The notes under the pieces are model-generated. The model ran no database searches, had not been told where the DNA came from, and saw nothing but the letters and a program-made list of their open reading frames with translations. 64,000 bases of DNA, taken from Oscillospiraceae bacterium CM (GTDB taxonomy: Bacteria > Bacillota > Clostridia > Oscillospirales > Oscillospiraceae). Below, piece by piece: positions 49,290 through 57,164 of the stretch. Numbering within the stretch: the first letter of the stretch is position 1; every line of letters begins with the position of its first letter. The stretch lies in assembly GCA_022870705.1 (NCBI GenBank), contig CP072107.1, positions 124,001 to 188,000 on the forward strand, read 5' to 3'. Position numbers and translations under genes: made by a program.

Positions 49290-49967
49290 ATGATTTACCT
49301 AATTGAAGATGATAAAAATATCCGAGAACTTGTCATCTATACGCTCAATAACAGCGGCCTCGACGCCACAGGATTTGAAAAGCCATCGGACTTCTGGCGG
49401 GCAATGGACGCGACGCTGCCCAATCTCATACTCCTCGACATTATGCTGCCGGAAGAAAACGGCCTTGACATTTTAAGAAAGCTCCGGACTTCAGCGGTGA
49501 CAAAAAAACTGCCGGTAATTATGTTGACGGCGAAGGGCAGCGAATACGACAAGGTGCTAGGGCTTGATCAGGGTGCCGACGATTATATTCCAAAGCCGTT
49601 TGGGATGATCGAGCTGATGGCCCGTATTAAAGCCCTTTTAAGGCGGACGGAGGAAGGCAGTTCCCCCGTTGAACATCAGCTGGGTGTTTTATACGTTTGT
49701 CCGTCAAAGCACATTGTCAAAGTCGGCGGTCAAAATGTTATTCTGACGCTGAAGGAGTTTGAGATGCTATGCCTGCTTTTGGAAAACCATGATATTGTAC
49801 TTACACGCGATCAGATTCTTAACAAGGTCTGGGGATATGCGTTTGACGGCGAGAGCCGAACGGTGGACGTCCACGTCCGCACTCTGCGGCAAAAGCTGGG
49901 GCAGGCGGGAGACTATGTCAAAACAGTGCGCGGGATCGGCTATAAAATTGATTCAGCCGTGCTATGA
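49290..49967 (+). CDS. phoP: Response regulator, OmpR/PhoP family
   Basis: 225 residues from ATG 49290, which has GGAGG nine bases upstream. Receiver with acidic pocket (E6, D7, D8), phospho-acceptor D50 in LILLDIMLPEENG, and the conserved LTAKG lysine. Winged-helix effector from about 130 (LTLKEFEMLCLLLENHDIVLTRDQIL, then SRTVDVHVRTLRQKLG). The upstream TTAACA repeat and the PhoR-type kinase next door favour phosphate control, but no pst genes are nearby, so the signal is inferred. Confidence 0.9.
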   Translation: MIYLIEDDKNIRELVIYTLNNSGLDATGFEKPSDFWRAMDATLPNLILLDIMLPEENGLDILRKLRTSAVTKKLPVIMLTAKGSEYDKVLGLDQGADDYIPKPFGMIELMARIKALLRRTEEGSSPVEHQLGVLYVCPSKHIVKVGGQNVILTLKEFEMLCLLLENHDIVLTRDQILNKVWGYAFDGESRTVDVHVRTLRQKLGQAGDYVKTVRGIGYKIDSAVL

Positions 49968-49991
49968 GTCTTAAGCCCGTGGAGGGTACAT

Positions 49992-51341
49992 ATGAGTAAA
50001 CGAATATTCCTGGGGATATTTCTCGTCGCCATTGCCGTCTTTTCTGCCAGCCTGATTTTGATTCTCAACGTCGTCTACACCTATGATGCCGGTGCGCTGG
50101 AAAATCAAATGGAAAAAGAGTCGGCCTATATTGCCGAGGGCGTCGGAGAAAATGGCCTGCAGTATCTAAACAATTTAAAGAAGCAGGATGCGCTGCGGAT
50201 TACTTGGATCGCTGCCGACGGCAACGTGCTCTATGACAGCGTTGCCGACGCCACGACGATGGAAAATCACGCCGGTCGGCCGGAAGTTCAGGCCGCCCTA
50301 AAGACGGGCGAAGGGAAAAGCGACCGGTTTTCAAGGACGCTTGCCGAGCGCATGGTCTATTATGCTGTCCGCTTGCCGGACGGGACGGTCTTGCGCACGG
50401 CAATCACACAAAAGTCGGTTTTTGATCTTTTCCCGGGCCTTGTTGGGCCGCTTGCCGTTGTGCTCATTGTCGCCGTTGCCCTGTCGCTGTTTTTAGCGCT
50501 GCGCATATCAAAAAGCATTATGAAGCCGATTAACGCCATTGATTTTGACCATCCGGAGAACAGCATCGCTTATCCGGAGCTCACACCGCTGATAACAAGA
50601 ATCACCCAGCAGAACAGCATCATTTCAAAGCAGATGGACGAACTGAAAACCGAGCATCTCGCCAGAGAAAAAATGCGGCGGGACTTTACGGCTAACGTCT
50701 CGCACGAACTGAAAACACCACTGACCTCGATATCCGGCTTTGCCGAAATTATGCGCAACGGCATGGTAAAGGATGAGGATACAACACGCTTTGCCGGATA
50801 TATTTTTGATGAGGCACAGCGCCTGATTTCACTTGTCGGTGATATCATCAAGCTATCTCAGCTTGATGATAACGAGCTGCCGGTCAAAAAAGTCCGCGTC
50901 GATTTGTACGATTCCTGTGCCGACGTCATTGCAACGCTTCAACCGGCGGCGGACGACAAGGGCGTGACAGTCACGTTGACGGGAGACCACGCCGTCATCT
51001 TCGGCGCTGAGCAGATCGTTGATGAAATCATCTATAACCTGTGCGATAACGCCATTAAGTACAACAAAGAAAACGGCAGTGTGACGGTGACCGTTACACA
51101 AAAGGATCATGAGGTCGAGCTTGCTGTTTCCGATACGGGTATCGGGATTCAGGATAACGAACAAAGCCGCGTTTTTGAGCGTTTCTACCGCGTTGACAAG
51201 AGCCTGTCCAAAGAGCGGGGCGGGACGGGCCTCGGCTTGTCAATTGTCAAGCACGGGGCAGCGTATCACAACGCAAAACTCGAGCTCGACAGTACCCCCG
51301 GAGAGGGGACGACGATCCGGGTGACGTTCAAAACGGAATGA
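49992..51341 (+). CDS. phoR: Sensor histidine kinase, PhoR-like
   Basis: 449 residues. Membrane helices near 7-27 and 145-168 flank an external sensing region. The cytoplasmic linker leads to the HisKA box with H238 in NVSHELKTPLTSISG. ATPase N box NLCDNAIKYNKENG and G boxes DTGIGI and GGTGLGLSIVKH are intact. 24 bases after the regulator gene. Confidence 0.9.
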   Translation: MSKRIFLGIFLVAIAVFSASLILILNVVYTYDAGALENQMEKESAYIAEGVGENGLQYLNNLKKQDALRITWIAADGNVLYDSVADATTMENHAGRPEVQAALKTGEGKSDRFSRTLAERMVYYAVRLPDGTVLRTAITQKSVFDLFPGLVGPLAVVLIVAVALSLFLALRISKSIMKPINAIDFDHPENSIAYPELTPLITRITQQNSIISKQMDELKTEHLAREKMRRDFTANVSHELKTPLTSISGFAEIMRNGMVKDEDTTRFAGYIFDEAQRLISLVGDIIKLSQLDDNELPVKKVRVDLYDSCADVIATLQPAADDKGVTVTLTGDHAVIFGAEQIVDEIIYNLCDNAIKYNKENGSVTVTVTQKDHEVELAVSDTGIGIQDNEQSRVFERFYRVDKSLSKERGGTGLGLSIVKHGAAYHNAKLELDSTPGEGTTIRVTFKTE

Positions 51342-51375
51342 AAGCGCGGGCTGCCGGTGGCAGCCCGCGCTTTTT
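51341..51375. terminator. Bidirectional terminator (phoR / merR-type gene)
   Basis: Perfect 15-bp stem (51341-51355 with 51359-51373), GGT loop, followed by TT. It starts on the last base of phoR. Confidence 0.9.
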
Positions 51376-52111
51376 AATGGGAACAGCATATTTTTATGGC
51401 GTCTGACATGAGCTGCGCCGTTCCGTCTCCATACCGGTCGATGTTGCTACGAAAACGCGCATCTTCAACGTACATTTCGCCGAGACAGGCGAGAATGTCG
51501 TCCGTACAGCGGTAATGGAATTCCGTGATATGCGCCTGCCAGCGGCGGACGAGCGCTTGAACGTCCGGATCGGACGGGTCTCGGCCGCGCATTTCGGCAA
51601 ACGAGCGGAAAATCTCACCCGCCTTTTCCATCATCGCAGCCGTCTCCGCCTTTGTCCGCCCCTGTTCCTTTTGGGCGCTTTCCCGGTAGGCGTCTGTATG
51701 CCCCCAGCGGGCTTTCGCCTCGGCGGCGTACTGTGCTTTTGCCGCTTCATAGTCGGTAAAAGCAGCTTCTTGCTGTGTCATTGATGTGTCACCTCCCAGT
51801 GTTTCGTCAACAAGCCTTAAAAGCTCGTCAAGGTGCTGCCGCTTCAGCATCAGCAGATGACGGTGTCTTTTTAAGGTTTTTTGGCGATCATGATCCGGCT
51901 GTGAGACCATCGCGATAATCTCTTTGAGCGGAAACGCCAGCTCCCGGTAAAACAAAATCTGCTGCAACAGCGCGAGATTATCGCCATCATAATAACGGTA
52001 ACCGGCGCTCGTTGTCTCAGTCGGCTTGAGCAGCCCGATCTCATCGTAATAATGCAGTGTGCGCACACTGATACCCGTTAGTTTTGCCGTTTGGCTGATC
52101 GTCAGCTTCAT
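51374..52111 (-). CDS. MerR family regulator with TipAS-like ligand domain
   Basis: 245 residues from ATG 52111; the longer frame crosses the promoter. The MerR helix-turn-helix TISQTAKLTGISVRTLHYYDEIGLL opens the protein, followed by a coiled coil to about 110. The C-terminal 130 residues (WGHTDAYRESAQK to YGDGTAQLMSDAI) match the TipAS ligand-binding fold that binds peptide antibiotics or other drugs. No transporter is in the same operon, so the target is unknown and may be the gene itself. Confidence 0.88.
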   Translation of the reverse strand: MKLTISQTAKLTGISVRTLHYYDEIGLLKPTETTSAGYRYYDGDNLALLQQILFYRELAFPLKEIIAMVSQPDHDRQKTLKRHRHLLMLKRQHLDELLRLVDETLGGDTSMTQQEAAFTDYEAAKAQYAAEAKARWGHTDAYRESAQKEQGRTKAETAAMMEKAGEIFRSFAEMRGRDPSDPDVQALVRRWQAHITEFHYRCTDDILACLGEMYVEDARFRSNIDRYGDGTAQLMSDAIKICCSH

Positions 52112-52131
52112 TTTCTCACCGCCTTGATGAT

Positions 52132-52162
52132 ACCGTACACGATGACGCAACGTCAGAGTCAA
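52132..52162 (-). promoter_or_regulatory. MerR-type promoter/operator
   Basis: Minus strand TTGACT (52157-52162) and TACGGT (52132-52137) are 19 bp apart, the overlong spacer of MerR-regulated promoters. The spacer holds a perfect TGACG-N3-CGTCA dyad (52143-52155). Confidence 0.6.
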
Positions 52163-52182
52163 GTAGTTTTTGAAAAATAATT

Positions 52183-52212
52183 CGGGGCGCAAACAGATCT
52201 GTTTGCGCCCCG
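52183..52212 (-). terminator. Terminator of hpf
   Basis: Perfect 15-bp inverted repeat (52183-52197 / 52198-52212), on the minus strand followed by AATTATTTTT. Confidence 0.85.
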
Positions 52213-52223
52213 ATGCTATTGAA

Positions 52224-52763
52224 TTAATCGTTACTTTCAATCAAGCCGTAGCCGCCGTTATTGCGCCTGTAAACGACGGTAAACGCGCCGGCGTTTTCTT
52301 GATTCCTAAAGACAAAAAACTCGTGGTCTAAAAGGTTCATCTGCAGGATGGCCTCCTCCGGTGCCATGGGCTTAATCGGGAACCGTTTTGTCCGGATGAT
52401 TTGAAAGTCCGGCTCCTCATCGTCCGGCACATATGTGACGGACGGTTTGACCTCGCGCTCAAGAGCCCCGTCCCGCAGGCGCTTGGACAAGCGCGCCTTG
52501 TTTTTGCGGAACTGGCTTTCAATGGCGGCGACGGCGGCGTCAATCGTGGCGTACATATCGTTTGTGGATTCCGTAACACGGTAAAACATGCCGTTATTGT
52601 TCAGCGTGACCTCCGCTTTGTGGCGGCCGCGCTCAATTGAAAACGTGATAAATGCCTCCGACTCGAGTTTAAAAAAGCGGTCAAGCTTGCCGATCTTCTT
52701 CTGGGCGTAATCGCGCAGCTCATCTGAAACCTGAACCTTCTTTTCCGTAACTGTAAATTTCAT
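52224..52763 (-). CDS. hpf: Ribosome hibernation-promoting factor, long form
   Basis: 179 residues from ATG 52763, which has AGGGG nine bases upstream; the ATG three codons earlier would leave no gap. N-terminal HPF/RaiA domain (KFTVTEKKVQVSDELRDYAQKKIGKLDRFF) and C-terminal dimerisation domain (PMAPEEAILQMNLLDHEFFVFRN). Long HPF alone joins 70S ribosomes into inactive 100S pairs. Confidence 0.96.
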   Translation of the reverse strand: MKFTVTEKKVQVSDELRDYAQKKIGKLDRFFKLESEAFITFSIERGRHKAEVTLNNNGMFYRVTESTNDMYATIDAAVAAIESQFRKNKARLSKRLRDGALEREVKPSVTYVPDDEEPDFQIIRTKRFPIKPMAPEEAILQMNLLDHEFFVFRNQENAGAFTVVYRRNNGGYGLIESND

Positions 52764-52857
52764 TCGAGTCATCCCCTTATATCGTTTTTTATGGATTTTG
52801 CATCAGGATATTCACATCATGATTATACCATATTTCGATATAAAAAAGACAGCTAAA

Positions 52858-53700
52858 TTAAAAAATACACCCGGCGTGCCGCGTGGCGTGGCAGCTCATA
52901 TTGACGACGCAGGGAAGACCGGCAATGTGCGTCGGATACGTCTCAATATTGACGGCCAGCGCCGTATACCGGCCCCCGAAGCCTTGCGGGCCAATGCCAA
53001 GACGGTTGATTTTTGTGAGGACGCGGGATTCCATGTCGGCATAAAACGGATCAGTGTGGCGCGCCGTTGCTGGGCGCAGAAGGGCGCGCTTGGCCAAAAG
53101 CGCCGCTTTTTCAATCGTCCCGCCGAGGCCGACGCCGACAATGACGGGCGGGCAGGGGTTTGATCCGGCACTGCCGACGACGCCGACGATAAAATCCTCA
53201 ACCGTTTCAAGAGCATCCGACGGGAGGAACAGGCGCATTGCGCTCATGTTCTCGCTGCCGAAGCCCTTGGGCGCGACGGTCAGCGCAATGGCATCGCCTT
53301 CAACAAGCCGAAGGTGCAAAACGGCCGGTGTGTTGTCCGACGTGTTGACGCGGCGGAAAGGGTCCTGGACGACGGATTTGCGGAGAAAGCCGTTTTGATA
53401 GCCGCGGCGGACGCCGTCATTCACGGCGTCTTCAAAAAGGCCGCCTGTTATATGCACATCCTGCCCGATGTCGGCAAAAACGACCGCCATGCCCGTGTCC
53501 TGACAAATGGGCAGGCCGGATGACGCCGCGAGCTTAAAATTGCGGACGAGATCGTCCAGCGCGGCCTTCCCGGCGGGCGAGACTTCGTTTTTAGCTGCGT
53601 CCTCTAAAAGCGCGCCGACGTCGGGCGGCAGGAAAACGGCCGCCTCGATGCAAAGCTTTTCAATGACATCGGCAATTTCTTGACAGGGGATTTCTCTCAT
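52858..53700 (-). CDS. Fumarate hydratase class I alpha-subunit family protein
   Basis: 280 residues. The three cluster cysteines are visible in [29 protein letters not shown] and [10 protein letters not shown]. This matches FumA N-terminal/TtdA alpha subunits, which form a 4Fe-4S dehydratase for fumarate or tartrate with a beta subunit. The beta subunit that normally follows is absent: hpf is next. Either beta is elsewhere or the protein works differently. GGAGG site. Confidence 0.9.
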   Translation of the reverse strand: MREIPCQEIADVIEKLCIEAAVFLPPDVGALLEDAAKNEVSPAGKAALDDLVRNFKLAASSGLPICQDTGMAVVFADIGQDVHITGGLFEDAVNDGVRRGYQNGFLRKSVVQDPFRRVNTSDNTPAVLHLRLVEGDAIALTVAPKGFGSENMSAMRLFLPSDALETVEDFIVGVVGSAGSNPCPPVIVGVGLGGTIEKAALLAKRALLRPATARHTDPFYADMESRVLTKINRLGIGPQGFGGRYTALAVNIETYPTHIAGLPCVVNMSCHATRHAGCIF

Positions 53701-53839
53701 GGCGTCCTCCAGGCAGTCATATTTGCTTACATTGCATATTTTATCATCGGTGCCTCAATTGCACAATGACTTTCCGGCGTGCTTATGGTACGATGACAGC
53801 AGACGGGGACAGGCCCGCAAAAGCGAAAGGAAGAGACGT

Positions 53840-54676
53840 ATGTTGAAGATTGGCTGCCATCTGTCGGCGTCAAACGGCTATCTGGCCATGGGGAAGACCG
53901 CCGTTAAAATCGACGCCAACGTTTTTCAGTTTTTTACACGTAATCCGCGCGGCGGTAACGCGAAGGCAATTGACGAGGCAGATATCGCCGCTTTTTCGCA
54001 GCTTGCCCGCGAGAATGGCATCGGGCCGCTGCTCGCACACGCGCCATATACGCTCAACGCCTGCGCTGAAAAACCGAATTTGAGGACGTTTGCCCGCGAG
54101 ACGATGGCCGATGATATTCGCCGGATGGAATATCTCCCCGGTAACCTGTACGTTTTTCACCCGGGCAGTCACGTCGGTCAGGGGATGGAGATCGGTATTG
54201 ACCTGATCGCGGGTGTTTTAAACGATGTTCTGACCTCGGAGCAGACAACGACTGTTCTGCTTGAAACGATGGCCGGGAAGGGCTCGGAGGTCGGCGGCCG
54301 GTTTGAGGAGCTGCGCGCGATTATCGACAAGGTGATGCTGCACGATAAGCTGGGCGTCTGCCTGGATACTTGCCATGTCTATGATGCGGGGTATGAGGTC
54401 GCCCATGACCTCGACGGGGTGCTTGCCGAGTTTGACCGCGTCATCGGCCTAACGCGCCTGCGCGCCATTCATTTAAACGACAGCAAAAATCCGTTTTCCA
54501 GTCATAAGGACAGGCATGAGACGATCGGCAATGGCGCTTTAGGGCTTGACGCCATTAAAACCATTATCAATCATCCGCGCCTGAAAGACCTGCCGTTTTA
54601 TCTGGAGACGCCCAACGACGTTGACGGTTACGCGCGGGAAATTGCCCTGCTGCGCAGTATCTATGGGAACGCATAA
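53840..54676 (+). CDS. nfo: Endonuclease IV (AP endonuclease)
   Basis: 278 residues from ATG 53840 with GGAAGAG upstream; the longer frame runs into the divergent gene. Zinc motifs of the Nfo TIM barrel: [72 protein letters not shown] and LETPND. Cuts DNA at abasic sites in base excision repair. Confidence 0.96.
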   Translation: MLKIGCHLSASNGYLAMGKTAVKIDANVFQFFTRNPRGGNAKAIDEADIAAFSQLARENGIGPLLAHAPYTLNACAEKPNLRTFARETMADDIRRMEYLPGNLYVFHPGSHVGQGMEIGIDLIAGVLNDVLTSEQTTTVLLETMAGKGSEVGGRFEELRAIIDKVMLHDKLGVCLDTCHVYDAGYEVAHDLDGVLAEFDRVIGLTRLRAIHLNDSKNPFSSHKDRHETIGNGALGLDAIKTIINHPRLKDLPFYLETPNDVDGYAREIALLRSIYGNA

Positions 54677-54746
54677 CAGAAAATATGATTAATAAGTGGA
54701 TTATAAATCCCCCGTTAAATCTATCCGGGATATCGCTGCAAGGTAA

Positions 54747-54899
54747 CTAATCTGCTTCTTCTATATACGCCTCTTCAGAGGATTGTTGCGCCTTGACAAG
54801 GATATCTCGGGAAACACCATAATTGAATAGATCAAGAGCATTTATTGCATCAGAGATACCATTAAATAAAATCCTGTAGAGTTTTTCATAATTTAACAT
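54747..54899 (-). CDS. Small conserved-type protein, 50 residues
   Basis: MLNYEKLYRILFNGISDAIN is the start; it ends in QQSSEEAYIEEAD. Start at 54899 has a perfect GGAGG ten bases upstream; the longer frame to 54956 has none. Amphipathic helices, acidic end. Small proteins of this look occur in clostridial and phage genomes without known function. It is divergent from an Arc-like repressor gene and shares its AT-rich composition. Confidence 0.7.
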   Translation of the reverse strand: MLNYEKLYRILFNGISDAINALDLFNYGVSRDILVKAQQSSEEAYIEEAD

Positions 54900-54927
54900 G
54901 TTTATAAACCCTCCATTAAAAATAATG

Positions 54928-54995
54928 TGCGTCAAAAATGCGTCATTTATGCTCAAAGTATAATATGACGCTAGAATAATGTCAATACTTCGTCA
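54928..54995. promoter_or_regulatory. Repeated TGCGTCA motifs between divergent small genes
   Basis: TGCGTCA at 54928-54934 and 54939-54945 (11 bp apart), an inverted 6/7 match at 54966-54972 and a 6/7 match at 54989-54995. They surround a TATAAT (54959-54964). Arc-type proteins bind repeated half-sites about one helical turn apart, so these are candidate operators. Confidence 0.5.
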
Positions 54996-55010
54996 AAGGA
55001 GATTGATGTT

Positions 55011-55190
55011 GTGAAAGATAACTTGTCGCGTTATACGCTCCGTGTAACGGCAAACCTATTAGAAAAATTAGGCTACATAGCAGAATTTGAAGGTCGGACA
55101 AAGAATAAGGAGATAGAGCGCCTGATCAAAAAAAGAATTGATGAATTTGAAGCTGAGCATGGCGTGATTATTCAAATAAAACCATTATGA
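55011..55190 (+). CDS. Arc-like ribbon-helix-helix DNA-binding protein
   Basis: 59 residues, GTG start with AGGAG nine bases upstream. The strand SRYTLRV is followed by helix LLEKLGYIAEFEG and the Arc-like RTKNKEIERLIKKRIDEFE, the full RHH fold. Likely a dimeric repressor of its own gene and of the divergent 50-residue gene. AT-rich codons unlike the neighbours suggest a transferred element. A perfect terminator follows. Confidence 0.82.
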   Translation: MKDNLSRYTLRVTANLLEKLGYIAEFEGRTKNKEIERLIKKRIDEFEAEHGVIIQIKPL

Positions 55191-55192
55191 AT

Positions 55193-55230
55193 AGCAGGTG
55201 ACGTTTTTTAGTAAACGTCACCTGCTGCTT
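55193..55230 (+). terminator. Terminator of the RHH gene
   Basis: Perfect 14-bp stem (55193-55206 / 55213-55226), loop TTTAGT, then GCTTTTTA. Confidence 0.9.
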
Positions 55231-55295
55231 TTTACTGATTTCTTGCCTGTGTTATCCGGCGATGGCCGCAAGCGACTCCTCCAGCCTTTAAGAGA

Positions 55296-55329
55296 CGAAG
55301 AGACACCGTTTTCGCGGTGTTTCTTCGCA
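55296..55329 (+). other. Hairpin upstream of the 41-residue gene
   Basis: CGAAGAGACACCG / CGGTGTTTCTTCG pairs with one G-T wobble, loop TTTTCG. Followed by CATTTTAC; may be a weak terminator or leader structure. Confidence 0.5.
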
Positions 55330-55405
55330 TTTTACGGTCAGAGACCGGATTATAGGACACATCATGCCGTATGATAAGAACAATTAAAAGAAGGGAGCGC
55401 TTCAA

Positions 55406-55531
55406 ATGAGTTATACGATCAAAAACGCGCGCGGACACGTTGAGGTTCTCGATGAAAACGGCTGCTTTCTATTTTCGGCTGACAGTGAGGCGGAAGCGCT
55501 CAGTGAAATCCGGGATATTGAAGCGGCATAG
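55406..55531 (+). CDS. Very small protein, 41 residues
   Basis: Reads MSYTIKNARGHVEVLDENGC and then FLFSADSEAEALSEIRDIEAA. ATG 55406 has AGGGAG seven bases upstream. The pattern of a short beta-hairpin followed by an acidic helix resembles small uncharacterised clostridial proteins. It lies 23 bases before another small gene. Function unknown. Confidence 0.7.
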   Translation: MSYTIKNARGHVEVLDENGCFLFSADSEAEALSEIRDIEAA

Positions 55532-55554
55532 AGAGAAAGAAATGGAGTGACACA

Positions 55555-55743
55555 ATGGTTCGATATAATTATAGAGTTAACGATTTGGCACAGGCATCGG
55601 AACAGGGAGCAAGGACATATCACAAGATTATCTATCTTGATGACCACAGAAGAGGCAAGAAGCAAAAGAAGACCGATACGTTCTGGAACGTCGCTTTTAT
55701 CCTTTTGTGCGCGGCTGTTGTCGTCTGCCTCTTTTGGCTTTAG
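55555..55743 (+). CDS. Small tail-anchored membrane protein, 62 residues
   Basis: Polar, basic N-terminal part (RVNDLAQASEQGARTYHKII, then HRRGKKQKK) and one C-terminal membrane helix of about 20 residues (WNVAFILLCAAVVVCLFWL). GGAGTG site before ATG. Probably co-transcribed with the 41-residue gene. Not recognised. Confidence 0.72.
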   Translation: MVRYNYRVNDLAQASEQGARTYHKIIYLDDHRRGKKQKKTDTFWNVAFILLCAAVVVCLFWL

Positions 55744-55755
55744 AGGATTCCGGCG

Positions 55756-55784
55756 TTGTACTAGGCGGCGCGATCTTGTATAAT
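55756..55784 (+). promoter_or_regulatory. Promoter of the WYL regulator
   Basis: TTGTAC (55756-55761), 17-bp spacer, TATAAT (55779-55784). The -10 overlaps an in-frame ATG at 55783, which rules that codon out as the start. Confidence 0.7.
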
Positions 55785-55806
55785 GGCAGAAAAAGGGGGC
55801 GTGACA

Positions 55807-56793
55807 ATGCCGAAATCCGCCAATCAAAAGCTGAAGCTGCTGTACCTGAAAAGCATCTTCGAAGAAAAAACGGATGAACATCACGCGCTAACCGTTCAGG
55901 AATTGATTCGCGAGCTCGCTTTCTACGACGTCAGCGCCGAGCGCAAAAGTATCTATGATGATCTTGAAGCGCTCAAACTGTACGGCCTTGATATTGTCAG
56001 CGTCCGTGGGAAAACAACCGGTTATTATCTTGCCGGCAGAACGTTTGAGCTGCCGGAACTCAAGCTCCTTGTCGACAGCGTCCAGTCCTCCAAGTTTATC
56101 ACACACAAAAAGTCAATTGAGCTTATTAAAAAAATCGAAAGCCTCTGCAGCGCCTATGAGGGGCAGTCTTTGCAGCGGCAGGTTTTTGTGTCAAACCGGA
56201 TTAAGACGATGAATGAGAGCATCTACTACAATGTCGACAAAATTCACGCCGGGATCAGCGACAATAAAATGATCAGCTTTAAGTATTTTGAATTTACCGT
56301 CACAAAAGAGCGCGTTTTCAGGCGAAACGGCGAACGGTACGTTATCAGCCCCTACGCACTAACTTGGGACGACGAAAATTATTACATGGTCGGGTTTGAC
56401 GCAAAGGCCGACAGGATCAAGCATTTCAGGGTTGACAAAATGACCGACATTCTGGTGACGGATTCAATGCGGCTCGGACAAGAGCATTTTAAAAACCTTG
56501 ACATTGCCGTCTACGCAAAAAAGCTGTTCTCCATGTTCGGTGGACAAGAAGAAACGGTGCGCCTGCAGTTTTCCAACCGTTTTATCGGCGCGGTAATCGA
56601 CCGCTTCGGCAAGGAAATTATCGTTACATCGTCAGACGACGAGCGGTTTGAATTTCAGATAAGCGTTGCCGTCAGCCCGCAGTTTCTGGCCTGGGTCATC
56701 AGCTTCGGGGACGAGGCAAAAATCTTGTCCCCGCCGTCCGTTGTTGAGAAAATGGCGGCGCATTTAGATACCATTGCCCGGCAGTATCGGTGA
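55807..56793 (+). CDS. HTH/WYL-domain transcriptional regulator
   Basis: 328 residues from ATG 55807 with GGGGG site. N-terminal winged helix (about 5-65, KLLYLKSIFEEKTDEHHALTVQELIREL) and WYL domain (about 135-215: NKMISFKYFEF, YVISPYALTWDDENYYMVGFD), then a WCX-like C-terminal domain. WYL proteins sense ligands, often nucleic acids or nucleotides, and control stress or defence genes; no defence genes are adjacent. Confidence 0.9.
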   Translation: MPKSANQKLKLLYLKSIFEEKTDEHHALTVQELIRELAFYDVSAERKSIYDDLEALKLYGLDIVSVRGKTTGYYLAGRTFELPELKLLVDSVQSSKFITHKKSIELIKKIESLCSAYEGQSLQRQVFVSNRIKTMNESIYYNVDKIHAGISDNKMISFKYFEFTVTKERVFRRNGERYVISPYALTWDDENYYMVGFDAKADRIKHFRVDKMTDILVTDSMRLGQEHFKNLDIAVYAKKLFSMFGGQEETVRLQFSNRFIGAVIDRFGKEIIVTSSDDERFEFQISVAVSPQFLAWVISFGDEAKILSPPSVVEKMAAHLDTIARQYR

Positions 56794-56808
56794 TAAAGCG
56801 ATCGTCGT

Positions 56809-56845
56809 AAACCGGCGCGGGTAAACACCTCGCGCCGGTTTTAAA
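56809..56845 (+). terminator. Terminator of the WYL gene
   Basis: Stem AAACCGGCGCG / CGCGCCGGTTT (11 bp) followed by TAAATT. Confidence 0.8.
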
Positions 56846-56920
56846 TTCTGGTAGGCTGTTTCTTGTGAATCGGCCTATTTTTTGCTATGATAGGAACAAT
56901 ATATCCAAAGGGGTGTTGTT

Positions 56921-57136
56921 GTGTCTTATATCGAGAACATGGGCTTGGATGAGCTCCGAGAGAAGCTGTCGGAAAAGCGGGAATTGCTCGAAGAGGTTGC
57001 GGAAGAGAGAATGATCATTTTAGGGCAGGGCAATATCCACCTGCCCGGAAATCTTGTTAAAAAATATGAGCGGGAACTGAATGGAATTAAAGAAGAAATT
57101 GCGCTTCTTGAAAAACTGATTCAGGAAAAAGCATAG
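56921..57136 (+). CDS. Small coiled-coil protein, 71 residues
   Basis: GTG start after AGGGGTG. Two charged helices with heptad spacing (LDELREKLSEKRELLEEVAEE, 9-30; YERELNGIKEEIALLEKLIQ, 49-68), joined by GQGNIHLPGNLVKK. The shape recalls Spo0E-like or other small aspartyl-phosphate-type helical hairpins, but the Spo0E motif SQELD is absent. Located 28 bases before the transporter gene. Confidence 0.7.
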   Translation: MSYIENMGLDELREKLSEKRELLEEVAEERMIILGQGNIHLPGNLVKKYERELNGIKEEIALLEKLIQEKA

Positions 57137-57164
57137 ACAATGCACACCGCCGGAGGACGACCCT

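Noticed and set aside
55250-55300. GGCGATGG ... GACTCCTCC resembling pieces of the fluoride riboswitch
   Set aside because: The middle part of the motif is missing and spacing is far too short; only fragments match, and the downstream gene is not a fluoride exporter.
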